Of a stretch of DNA of 64,000 nt, positions 16,899-25,589 are shown in pieces; the first letter of the stretch is position 1, and each line of letters starts with the position of its first letter. The notes under the pieces were generated by a model that was not told the origin of the DNA, ran no database searches, and saw only the letters and a program-made list of their open reading frames with translations. The stretch is from Streptomyces roseirectus (lineage in GTDB: Bacteria; Actinomycetota; Actinomycetes; Streptomycetales; Streptomycetaceae), in NCBI RefSeq assembly GCF_014489635.1, contig NZ_CP060828.1, positions 3,262,001 to 3,326,000 of the forward strand. The letters run 5' to 3'. The position numbers and the translations under genes are program-made.

Positions 16899-19800
16899 TC
16901 ACTCCACGACGTGCCGTCCCTCCGGCCGCGCGCTGCACGACGCGCGGAAGGCGCAGTGGGCGCAGTGCTGGCCGGCGTCGGGGGTGAAGCGTTCGTCGAG
17001 GACCTTGCCGGCGGCCGTGGCGAGCAGGTCGCCGACCCACTCGCCGGACAGCGGCTCCTGGGCCTGCACCTTGGGGAGGGTGTCGCCGCCGTCGCGCTTG
17101 GCCGCGCCCTGGCGGAGCTGGACGAGTTCCGCGCCGCCCGCCTCGGGCCGCACACCGCCGAACGCCTCGTCGACGGCGCCCTCGCGCACGGCGAGCTGGT
17201 AGACGGCGAGCTGGGGGTGGCGGGCGACCTCGGCGGACGTGGGCGCCTGTTTGCCGGTCTTGAAGTCGACGACGTAGGCGCGGCCGTCGGTGTCGGTCTC
17301 GACGCGGTCCATCTGGCCGCGGATGCGCACCTCGTAGTCGCCCGCTTCGAGGGTGACGTCGAAGTCGTGCTCGCTCGCCAGCGGCGTGCGGCCCGCGCGG
17401 TCGAGCACGTGCCACTTCAGGAAGCGTTCGAGGGCCACGCGCGCGTTGTGCTTCTCCTGCTCGGACTTCCAGGGCGCGTCGAAGGCGAGCGCGTTCCACA
17501 CGGAGTCCAGGCGCTCCATGAGGACGTCGAGGTCGGCCGGGGTCTGCCCGGAGGCGACCTCGTCGGCGAGGACGTGGACGACGTTGCCGAAGCCCTGGGC
17601 GGCGGTCGCGGGCGCGTCGGCCTTCACCTCGCGGCCCAGGAACCACTGGAGGGCGCAGGTGTTGGCGAGCTGGTCGAGGGCGCTGCCGGACAGCACGACG
17701 GGCTGGTCGCGGTCGCGCAGGGGGACCTTGCTCTCGGTGCGGTCCCACATGCCCCACCAGCGGTAGGGGTGGGCGGCGGGCACCAGTGGGCGGCCGTCCT
17801 CGTCGGCGAGCGCGGCCAGGCGGGCGAGGCGGCGCGCAGCGGCTTCCCTGAGGGCGTCGGAGGCGCGCGGGTCGACGGTCGTGGCGCGTAGTTCGGCGAC
17901 GAGCGCCGGGACCGACAGGGGGCGGCGGGGGCGGCCGGTGACGTCCTTGGGTTCGACGCCGAGTTCGGTGAGGAAGCGGGACGGCTGGTCGCCGTCGTCG
18001 GCGGGCGCCTTCACGGCGGTGACGACAAGGCGCTCGCGCGCACGCGTGGCGGCGACGTAGAACAGGCGGCGCTCCTCGGCGAGCAGCGCGCCCGGGGTGA
18101 GCGGTTCGGCGAGTCCGTCGCGGCCGATGCGGTCGGCCTCCAGGAGGGAGCCGCGCCGGCGCAGGTCGGGCCACAGCCCTTCCTGGACCTCGGCGACGAC
18201 CACCAGGCGCCACTGGAGGCCCTTGGAGCGGTGCGCGGTCATCAGGCGCACCGCGTCCGGCCGTACGGCCCGGCGTGCGAGGGTGTCGGCCGCGATGTCC
18301 TCGGCCTCCAGTTCCTCCAGGAAGTTCAGGGCGCCCCGGCCGCCGGTGCGGGCCTCCGCGCGGGCGGCCGTCGCGAACAGCGCGCACACGGCGTCGAGGT
18401 CCCGGTCGGCGTTGCGGCCTGCCGCGCCGCCGCGCAGGGCCGTCTTGGCGAGCCGTCCGGGCCAGGGGGTGCGGGCCCACAGTTCCCACAGCGCCTCTTC
18501 TGCGGTGCCGCCGCCGGCGAGGCACGCGCGTGCCGTGGCGAGGAGTATCCCGAGCCGCTGCGCGCCCTGCGCGTACGCGGGGTCGTGCGCGGCCAGCCGC
18601 TGCGGTTCGGCGACCGCGCGCGCGAGGAGTTCGTCCGAGGGCGGCGGCAGGGGGTTGCCGCCGGCGCGTTCCTCGTCGCGCAGGGCGCGGCCCAGGCGGC
18701 GGACGTCGGCGGCGTCCACGGCGGCGAGGGGGGAGGCGAGGAGGGTGAGGGCGGTCTCGGTGTCGAGCCAGACGGGGGGCGCCTGGTCCGGGGCGTCCGC
18801 GTCGTCCGTGGCGTCCGGGGGGGCCGTGCGGCTCGTCGCCTCCGCCGTGGCGACCGCGCGCAGGGCCGTCAGCAGGGGGGCCACCGCCGGTTCGTGGCGC
18901 AGGGGCACGTCGGCGCCGTCGGTGTGCAGGGGCACGCCCGCGGTGGTGAGGGCGCGGCGCAGGGCGGGCACGGAGCGGGAGCCCGCGCGGACGAGGACGG
19001 CCATGTCGCGCCAGGGGACGCCGTCCTCGAGGTGGGCGCGGCGCAGGATGTCGGCGATGTTGTCCAGCTCGGTGCCGGACGTCGGGTACGTGTAGACCTC
19101 GACGCTGCCGCCGTCGCGCGCGGGTGCAAGGGCGCGGTGGGCGCGGACCTTGTCGGCCGGGAGGCGGGTGAGGGGCATCCGCTGGGCGAGGAGGCGGGTG
19201 GCGGTCAGCAGGTTCGCGGCGGAGCGGCGCGAGGTGCGCAGGACCTCGACGGGGGCCGGGGTGCCGTCCGCGCGCGGGAAGGCGTCGGGGAAGTCGAGGA
19301 TGCCGTTCACGTCGGCGCCCCGGAAGGCGTAGATCGACTGGTCGGGGTCGCCGAGGGCGACCAGGGTGCGGCCGTCGCCGGCGAGCGCGCGCAGCAGCCG
19401 CACCTGGGCCGGGTCGGTGTCCTGGTACTCGTCGACGTAGACGGCGTCGTACCGCGCGGCGAGTCGTCCGGCCGCCTCGGGGCGCTGGGCGAGGAGCACC
19501 GCGCGGTGGACGAGTTCGGCGTAGTCGAGGACGCCTTGGAGGTCCAGGACGTCGAGGTATTCGGCGAGGAAGACGGCGGCGGCGCGCCAGTCGGGGCGGC
19601 CGATGCGGTCGGCGAAGGCGTGCAGGGCCTCGGGGCCGAGACCGAGTTCGCGGCTGCGGGCGAGGACCGCGCGGACCTCGTCGGCGAACCCGCGTGTGGT
19701 GAGGCAGGCGCGCAGTTCGTCGGGCCAGCGCACGTGCGCGAGGCCGAGGCGCTGGAGGTCGAGCTGGCCGGCGAGCAGTTCGCGGACGGTGACGTCCTGC

Positions 19801-20231
19801 TCGGGGCCCGAGAGCAGCCGCAGGGGTTCCACGAACAGGTCGCTGTCCTGGTGGGCGCGGACCAGGGCGTAGCAGAACGAGTGGAACGTGGTCGCCTGGG
19901 GGGCGCGGGAGGCGCCCATGCGCAGGGCCATGCGGTCGCGCAGGTCGACGGCGGCCTTGCGGCTGAACGTCAGCACGAGGATCCGCGCGGGGTCGCCGCC
20001 TCGGGCGACGCGGGCGGCGACGGACTCGACGAGGGTGGTGGTCTTGCCGGTGCCGGGGCCCGCGAGAACCAGCAGGGGGCCGGTGGTGTGGTCAACCACG
20101 GCGCGCTGCGCGGCGTCCAGACGAGGGGGGACCTCGCGGGCCGGAGGGGTACGCACCAGCCGGTAGGCGCCACGGGTCCCCTGCCGTACCTGGGGGTGCG
20201 GCAGGCGCCCGGTGGAGGAAGAGGAGCTCAC
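16899..20231 (-). CDS. AdnAB-type helicase-nuclease subunit with Fe-S nuclease domain
   Basis: The 1110-aa protein has an SF1A motor with Walker A 'VLAGPGTGKTTTL', 'TFSRKAAVDLRDRM', 'VYVDEYQDTDPAQ', 'GDPDQSIYAFRGAD' and 'TAHRSKGLQWRLVVV'. A C-terminal PD-(D/E)xK nuclease follows ('VRIRGQMDRVE', 'YVVDFKTGK'), flanked by cysteines in 'NTCALQW' and 'CAHCAFRASC', the four-cysteine Fe-S staple of AddB/AdnA-type nucleases. The GTG start has AGGA twelve bases upstream. It lies 131 bp upstream of its partner gene and is presumably co-expressed. Together they should process DNA ends for recombination. Confidence 0.94.
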   Translation of the reverse strand: MSSSSSTGRLPHPQVRQGTRGAYRLVRTPPAREVPPRLDAAQRAVVDHTTGPLLVLAGPGTGKTTTLVESVAARVARGGDPARILVLTFSRKAAVDLRDRMALRMGASRAPQATTFHSFCYALVRAHQDSDLFVEPLRLLSGPEQDVTVRELLAGQLDLQRLGLAHVRWPDELRACLTTRGFADEVRAVLARSRELGLGPEALHAFADRIGRPDWRAAAVFLAEYLDVLDLQGVLDYAELVHRAVLLAQRPEAAGRLAARYDAVYVDEYQDTDPAQVRLLRALAGDGRTLVALGDPDQSIYAFRGADVNGILDFPDAFPRADGTPAPVEVLRTSRRSAANLLTATRLLAQRMPLTRLPADKVRAHRALAPARDGGSVEVYTYPTSGTELDNIADILRRAHLEDGVPWRDMAVLVRAGSRSVPALRRALTTAGVPLHTDGADVPLRHEPAVAPLLTALRAVATAEATSRTAPPDATDDADAPDQAPPVWLDTETALTLLASPLAAVDAADVRRLGRALRDEERAGGNPLPPPSDELLARAVAEPQRLAAHDPAYAQGAQRLGILLATARACLAGGGTAEEALWELWARTPWPGRLAKTALRGGAAGRNADRDLDAVCALFATAARAEARTGGRGALNFLEELEAEDIAADTLARRAVRPDAVRLMTAHRSKGLQWRLVVVAEVQEGLWPDLRRRGSLLEADRIGRDGLAEPLTPGALLAEERRLFYVAATRARERLVVTAVKAPADDGDQPSRFLTELGVEPKDVTGRPRRPLSVPALVAELRATTVDPRASDALREAAARRLARLAALADEDGRPLVPAAHPYRWWGMWDRTESKVPLRDRDQPVVLSGSALDQLANTCALQWFLGREVKADAPATAAQGFGNVVHVLADEVASGQTPADLDVLMERLDSVWNALAFDAPWKSEQEKHNARVALERFLKWHVLDRAGRTPLASEHDFDVTLEAGDYEVRIRGQMDRVETDTDGRAYVVDFKTGKQAPTSAEVARHPQLAVYQLAVREGAVDEAFGGVRPEAGGAELVQLRQGAAKRDGGDTLPKVQAQEPLSGEWVGDLLATAAGKVLDERFTPDAGQHCAHCAFRASCSARPEGRHVVE

Positions 20232-20488
20232 GTGGTTCGCCGGTCCTGGTGGGTGTGCTGGTTCGTCGTCGGCCGTCCGTGCCGGGCGGTGGTCTCGGGA
20301 TGAGGGGGCCGTGTGGGGCCGACGCTACGCCGGGAGCCGGTCCGGAGGCGGGCCTTCCGGTCGGTCCCGTGCGCCTCGTCCGCCTCGCACGTCCCTTGCC
20401 CCTCGAACGTACGTCATGTCCCGGGTGTGCCCCGGTTCACCCGAACGGCGCACGGGTCCTCCGTGGGTCCGCGCGATGGCGGAAGCTG

Positions 20489-20869
20489 TCAGGTGTGACC
20501 CTCCGCGCCGCCGTCCCAGCGCGCCCGCTTCATGTCGAGGCGCGGCAGATGCCCCTGGGCGGCGGCGCTCGCGCCCTTGAGGGGCGTGCCCTCCGCGCGG
20601 TAGTGCTCCAGGGCCCGCAGCTCGTGTCCGGGCAGCAGCGCGCCGTCCGCGCGCACGACGCGCCACCAGGGGACGGCGCCCCCGTAGAGCGCCATGACCC
20701 GTCCCACCTGCCGGGGGCCGCCCTCCTGGAGCCATTCGGCGACGTCGCCGTAGGTCATGACCCGGCCCGGCGGGATCAGCTCGGCGACGTCGAGGACCCG
20801 CTCGGCGTACGCGGGCAGCTCGTCGGTGTACTCCGCGCGGGCGTCGTCGGGAAGGCTCTGCTCGCTCAT
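20489..20869 (-). CDS. Alkyltransferase-like (ATL) MGMT-fold protein, catalytic Cys replaced
   Basis: The 126-aa protein has the MGMT DNA-binding fold ('IPPGRVMTYGDVAEWL', 'PRQVGRVMALY') and the active-site loop reads 'VPWWRVV' where Ogt/MGMT enzymes have PCHRVV. The nucleophilic Cys is Trp and the following His is also Trp. ATL proteins bind O6-alkylguanine without removing it and recruit nucleotide excision repair. The C-terminus ends 'LPRLDMKRARWDGG'. The start at MSEQ was chosen. It lies just upstream of the helicase-nuclease pair, which strengthens a DNA-repair role. Confidence 0.92.
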   Translation of the reverse strand: MSEQSLPDDARAEYTDELPAYAERVLDVAELIPPGRVMTYGDVAEWLQEGGPRQVGRVMALYGGAVPWWRVVRADGALLPGHELRALEHYRAEGTPLKGASAAAQGHLPRLDMKRARWDGGAEGHT

Positions 20870-21054
20870 CCGCCCCATCCTGCCGCACCGCACCGACAAT
20901 GCGACGGGCCCGTGGCGCTGTGTGACCCTCGCTCCCGGAGGACGCTTCAGGCAGACTGTGCGCCCCGCGTTCGCACCCTGACATCACCGGATGTCGGTCG
21001 GGCATGCCACCATCGTGCGGGCGGTGACCGGTGATACGAGATCAAGAAGAGACG

Positions 21055-23763
21055 ATGAAGCAGCAGGGTGTGCATTCCGACGACGCGGAGGGCACCTCTG
21101 ACGGCGCGTCGCGCCCGGACCCGGCCGAACCGCCCGCGCGCGACGGCTCGGCGGCGTACGAGGAGTACGCGCACGTGGACGAGGTGGAGGGCGACGAACC
21201 GCTGCTCCCCGCGCGCGTGCACCGCCCCTCCGACCTCATGCGGCTCCTGGTGGGCGTGCTCGCGGTCGTGGTGCTCCTGGCGATCGCCGCGTTCGCGCAC
21301 GGCACCACCTCGGGCCTGGAACAGGACATCAACAAGGGCACCGGGCAGGCGCCCGACCTGCTCATCAAGATCGCGGGGCTGGCGTCCAGCATCGCGATCC
21401 TCCTGGTGCCGGTCGCGTTCGCGATCGAGCGGCTGATCAAGCGCGACGGGCTGCGCATCGCCGACGGCGTCCTGGCGGCCGTCCTCGCGCACGGCGTGAC
21501 GCTCGCCACGGACCTGTGGGTCGCCAAGGCGGCCCCGGACTCCATCCGGGAGGCGCTGACCCAGCCCTCCCCCGGTGACATCCACGCCCTCACCGACCCG
21601 GTGCACGGCTACCTCGCGCCCGTGATCGCGTACATGTCGGCCGTCGGGATGTCCCGGCGTCCGCGCTGGCGCGCGGTGCTGTGGATCGTGCTGCTGCTCG
21701 ACGCGCTGTCGATGCTGGTCACCGGCTACACGACGCCCTTCTCGATCATCCTGACGGTGCTGATCGGCTGGAGCGTCGCCTACGGCACGCTGTACGCGGT
21801 CGGCTCCCCGAACGTCCGGCCCACCGGGCGCACGCTGATGGCGGGCCTGCGGACGGTCGGTTTCCGCCCGGTGAGTGCGGCGCGCGTGGAGGCGTCGGAG
21901 TCCGGCTACAGCGACCGGGGGCGGCGCTACTTCGTCACCCTGGAGGACGGCGCGCCGCTGGACGTCACCGTGGTCGACCGGGAGCAGCAGGCGCAGGGGT
22001 TCTTCTACCGCGCGTGGCGCAACCTCGCGCTGCGCGGCTTCGCGACCCGCTCCAGCCTCCAGTCGCTGCGGCAGGCGCTGGAGCAGGAGGCGCTGCTGGC
22101 GTACGCGGCGATCGCGGCCGGCGCCAACGCGCCCAAGCTGATCGCGACGTCCGAGCTGGGTCCGGACGCCGTGATGCTCGTCTACGAGCACACCGGCGGA
22201 CGCACGCTGGACTCACTGGCGGACGCGGACATCACCGACGAGGTCCTGCACAACGCCTGGCACCAGGTGCGCGCGCTCCAGTCGCGGCGGATCGCGCACC
22301 GCAGGCTGGCGGGAGACGCGATCCTGGTGGATCGTTCCGGCACGGTGATCCTCACCGACCTGCGGGGCGGCGAGATCGCGGCGAGTTCCCTGCTGCTGCT
22401 CATGGACGTCGCCCAGTTGGTGACGACCCTGGGGCTGCGCGTGGGCGCCGAGCGGGCGGTCGCCTCGGCGGTGAGCGTGCTCGGTCCGGACGCGGTCGCC
22501 GACTGTCTGCCGATGCTCCAGCCGATCGCGCTGACGCGCTCCACGCGCGCGACGCTGCGCAGGCTCGCCCGGGAACGGGCGCAGCGCGAGCGGGACGCGG
22601 TGCTGGAGGCGTCCAGGCAGGCCAAGCAGGCCCGTCCGGAGGCCGCGGAGGAGCCGGAGGCGGTCTCGTCCGGGAAGGCCGCCAAAAAGACGCTCAAGGC
22701 CGAGGCACGGGCCGAGAAGCGGGCGATCGACGAGGCGCTGGACGAGGCCCGCGAGGACGACCTGCTCACCCAGATCCGGCACGAGGTGCTGCTCATCCGC
22801 CCGCAGGCGCCGGTCGAACCGGCCCGCCTGGAACGCGTGCGCCCGCGCACGTTGCTGAGTTTCATGGCCGGCGCCCTGGGCGCCTACTTCCTGCTGACGC
22901 AGCTCACCCACATCGAGTTCGGCCCGCTGATCTCCAACGCGGAGTGGGGCTGGGTGGCCGCCGCGGTGGCGTTCTCGGCGCTCAGCTACGTCGCGGCGGC
23001 CATGAGCCTGCTGGGGTTCGTGCCGGAGCGCGTGCCGTTCCCGCGGACCGTCGCGGCGCAGGTCGCCGGGTCCTTCGTGAAGATCGTCGCGCCGGCCGCG
23101 GTCGGCGGGGTCGCCCTCAACACGCGGTTCCTGCAGCGCCAGGGGGTGCGGCCGGGGCTCGCGGTGGCCAGCGTGGGCGCCTCGCAGCTCTTCGGGCTCG
23201 GCTGCCACATCGTGATGCTGCTGTCCTTCGGCTACCTCACCGGCATCGAGAAGACGCCGTCCCTGACACCGTCCCGGACAGTCATCGCCGGGCTCCTCAC
23301 GGTCGCCGTGCTCGTCCTGGTGGTCACGTCGGTGCCGTTCCTGCGGAAGTTCGTCGCCACGCGCGTGCGGTCGCTGTTCGCCGGGGTCGTGCCGCGCATG
23401 CTGGACATCCTCCAGCGGCCCCAGAAGCTCGTCACCGGCATCGGCGGCATGCTGCTGCTCACCGCCTGCTTCGTGATGTGCCTGGACGCCTCCATCCGCG
23501 CGTTCGGCGACGAGACGACCTCCATCAGCCTCGCCAGCGTCGCCGTCGTCTTCCTGGCGGGCAACGCGCTGGGCTCCGCCGCGCCCACGCCGGGCGGTGT
23601 CGGCGCCGTGGAGGCCACCCTGACCGTCGGCCTCATCGCCGTCGGCCTCCCCAAGGAGGTCGCCGCCCCGGCCGTCCTCCTCTTCCGCCTCCTCACCCTC
23701 TGGCTCCCCGTTCTCCCGGGCTGGCTGGCCTTCAACCACCTGAGCCGGAAGGGCGCGCTCTAG
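21055..23763 (+). CDS. YbhN/LPG-synthase-TM family membrane protein with pseudokinase-like middle (902 aa)
   Basis: Three parts are visible. An acidic N-terminal tail is followed by about five membrane segments (roughly residues 60-230). A soluble region of about residues 260-590 has kinase-like features ('DAVMLVYEHTGGRTL', 'HRRLAGDAILVDRSG', 'VILTDLRGGEIA'), then a charged Lys/Glu/Ala coiled region. A C-terminal UPF0104/PF03706 membrane domain starts near 595 ('RTLLSFMAGALGAYFLL', 'AAPTPGGVGAVEATLTVGL'). PF03706 proteins include lysyl-phosphatidylglycerol flippase domains. The kinase-like part has HRRLAGD in place of HxDxxxxN, so activity is doubtful. The ATG follows AAGAAGAG. Likely role in envelope lipid handling (inference). 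Confidence 0.9.
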   Translation: MKQQGVHSDDAEGTSDGASRPDPAEPPARDGSAAYEEYAHVDEVEGDEPLLPARVHRPSDLMRLLVGVLAVVVLLAIAAFAHGTTSGLEQDINKGTGQAPDLLIKIAGLASSIAILLVPVAFAIERLIKRDGLRIADGVLAAVLAHGVTLATDLWVAKAAPDSIREALTQPSPGDIHALTDPVHGYLAPVIAYMSAVGMSRRPRWRAVLWIVLLLDALSMLVTGYTTPFSIILTVLIGWSVAYGTLYAVGSPNVRPTGRTLMAGLRTVGFRPVSAARVEASESGYSDRGRRYFVTLEDGAPLDVTVVDREQQAQGFFYRAWRNLALRGFATRSSLQSLRQALEQEALLAYAAIAAGANAPKLIATSELGPDAVMLVYEHTGGRTLDSLADADITDEVLHNAWHQVRALQSRRIAHRRLAGDAILVDRSGTVILTDLRGGEIAASSLLLLMDVAQLVTTLGLRVGAERAVASAVSVLGPDAVADCLPMLQPIALTRSTRATLRRLARERAQRERDAVLEASRQAKQARPEAAEEPEAVSSGKAAKKTLKAEARAEKRAIDEALDEAREDDLLTQIRHEVLLIRPQAPVEPARLERVRPRTLLSFMAGALGAYFLLTQLTHIEFGPLISNAEWGWVAAAVAFSALSYVAAAMSLLGFVPERVPFPRTVAAQVAGSFVKIVAPAAVGGVALNTRFLQRQGVRPGLAVASVGASQLFGLGCHIVMLLSFGYLTGIEKTPSLTPSRTVIAGLLTVAVLVLVVTSVPFLRKFVATRVRSLFAGVVPRMLDILQRPQKLVTGIGGMLLLTACFVMCLDASIRAFGDETTSISLASVAVVFLAGNALGSAAPTPGGVGAVEATLTVGLIAVGLPKEVAAPAVLLFRLLTLWLPVLPGWLAFNHLSRKGAL

Positions 23764-23934
23764 GAGCGAGGGCGGAGACGACGGGGCTCCGAGCCGGCGG
23801 TACGGCCTGACGCGTCATGGCGCACGCGCCCGCGGGGGCATCGCCCAGACCGCTACGCGTGCGCGCCGGTCGGTGCTCCCTCGTACGGCTCGCGCCACGC
23901 GCGCGTAAGGGTGGGCGGCTTCAGGATGGGGCGT

Positions 23935-25476
23935 ATGGCGAAACGTTCCGTCGTGATGGTCTCCGTCTCCGCTGCCGTGCTGCTGTCGTCGCTGGCGACG
24001 GGATGCGGGGGCGGTTCCGGGGAGGAGGAGCCGGCGGGGCAGAAGCTGGGGTGGAAGGAGTGTCCGGCGCCGTCGGAGGCGGAGGGCGGCGGGAGCGCGC
24101 CGTCGCCGTTGCCGAACGACGGGACATGGCAGTGCGCGACGATGAAGGCGCCCCTGGACTGGTCGAAGCCCGACGGGGACACGATCGGCATCGCGTTGAT
24201 CCGCGCGCGGGCGAGCGGTGACGAGGGGAAGCGGATCGGGTCCCTGGTGTTCAACTTCGGCGGCCCCGGCGGCTCGGGCGTCACCGCCCTGCCGTCGTTC
24301 GGCGCGGACTACGAGAAGCTGCGCACCCGGTACGACCTGGTCAGCTTCGACCCGCGCGGGGTGGGCCGCAGCGCCGGGGTGAGGTGCGAGAACGACCAGC
24401 AACTGGACGCGTACTTCCAGCAGGACACGACCCCGGACGACGCGACGGAGCGCGCGGCGCTGCTGGCGAACACCAGGGAGTTCAACGCGGCCTGCGCGAA
24501 GAACTCCGGGAAGACGCTGCCGTACGTGCGCACCACCGACGCGGCCCGGGACATGGACCTGATGCGGCAGGTCCTGGGCGACGACAAGCTGTACTACTTC
24601 GGCATCTCCTACAGCACCGAACTGGGCGGCGTGTACGCGCACCTGTTCCCGAAGAACGTGGGCCGCGCTGTCTTCGACGCGGTCGTCGACCCGACGCAGA
24701 CGTCCGAACAGGGCTCCCTGGGCCAGGCGAAGGGCTTCCAGCTCGCCCTGGACAACTACGCCGACAACTGCGTCTCCCAGACGGAGGACTGCCCCGTCGG
24801 AGACAGCGCGCGGGACGTGAAGGACCGGATCACAAAGCTCCTGAAGGACCTGGACGCGAAGCCGCTGCCGGGCAGTTTCCCGCGCGTGCTGACGCAGACC
24901 GCCGCGACCAACGGCATCGCGCAGGCGCTGTACTCGAAGGACTTCTGGGAGTACCTGACGGAGGGCCTGGAGCAGGCGTACGACGGCGACGGCAGGACAC
25001 TGATGCTGCTGTCCGACCTGATGAACGGCCGCAGCGCGAACGGCGAGTACAGCAACATGGCCGCCGCCAACACGGCCGTCAACTGCGCCGACGACAAGCC
25101 CCGCTACACCCCGGCCGACGTCGAGCGCAGGCTCCCGGAGTTCCGCGCCGCCTCTCCCGTCTTCGGGGACTTCCTCGCCTGGGGCATGGTCAGCTGCACC
25201 GGCTGGGCCGTCCCCGGCGCCGCCGACCACCCCGACGTGCGCGCGCCCGATGCGGCCCCGATCCTCGTCGTCGGCAACACCGGCGACCCGGCGACGCCGT
25301 ACGAGGGAGCCCACAGGATGGCGGAGGCGCTGGGCGAGGGCGTCGGGGTCGAGCTGACGTACAAGGGCCAGGGCCACGGCGCCTACGACAGCAAGGACAA
25401 GTGCGTGCAGGAAGCGGTGAACGGCTACCTGCTGGACGGGAAGGCGCCGGCGACCAAAACCGTCTGCCCCCGCTGA
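23935..25476 (+). CDS. S33 alpha/beta-hydrolase lipoprotein, TAP/SlpE type, with GxSxS elbow
   Basis: A signal peptide ends in the lipobox 'LATGC', so the 513-aa product is an exported lipoprotein. Family motifs: 'VFNFGGPGGSG', 'DLVSFDPRGVGRS', nucleophile elbow 'YFGISYSTELGG' (S225), acid 'VVGNTGDPATPYEGA', His 'QGHGAY'. Tripeptidyl aminopeptidase-like enzymes remove short peptides from exported proteins. The elbow is unusual: residue 227 is Ser instead of the Gly that completes GxSxG, which its tandem neighbour retains. The ATG after AGGATGGGGCG was preferred. It is the first of two tandem paralogues. Confidence 0.92.
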   Translation: MAKRSVVMVSVSAAVLLSSLATGCGGGSGEEEPAGQKLGWKECPAPSEAEGGGSAPSPLPNDGTWQCATMKAPLDWSKPDGDTIGIALIRARASGDEGKRIGSLVFNFGGPGGSGVTALPSFGADYEKLRTRYDLVSFDPRGVGRSAGVRCENDQQLDAYFQQDTTPDDATERAALLANTREFNAACAKNSGKTLPYVRTTDAARDMDLMRQVLGDDKLYYFGISYSTELGGVYAHLFPKNVGRAVFDAVVDPTQTSEQGSLGQAKGFQLALDNYADNCVSQTEDCPVGDSARDVKDRITKLLKDLDAKPLPGSFPRVLTQTAATNGIAQALYSKDFWEYLTEGLEQAYDGDGRTLMLLSDLMNGRSANGEYSNMAAANTAVNCADDKPRYTPADVERRLPEFRAASPVFGDFLAWGMVSCTGWAVPGAADHPDVRAPDAAPILVVGNTGDPATPYEGAHRMAEALGEGVGVELTYKGQGHGAYDSKDKCVQEAVNGYLLDGKAPATKTVCPR

Positions 25477-25493
25477 AACCGCTGGTCACAGGG

Positions 25494-25502
25494 TTATCCA
25501 CA
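25494..25502 (+). promoter_or_regulatory. Candidate DnaA box TTATCCACA
   Basis: An exact TTATCCACA lies in the 113-bp gap between the two tandem S33 peptidase genes, about 88 bp upstream of the second. It is the third DnaA-box-like intergenic site in the window. Confidence 0.35.
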
Positions 25503-25589
25503 GGCCCTCACGGGGTTCTTCCCCGCCACCTACCATGGCCTGACAGCCGTTCGACGCACGGTGCGGACGGCAGGGACGGGGGGTGCGCG

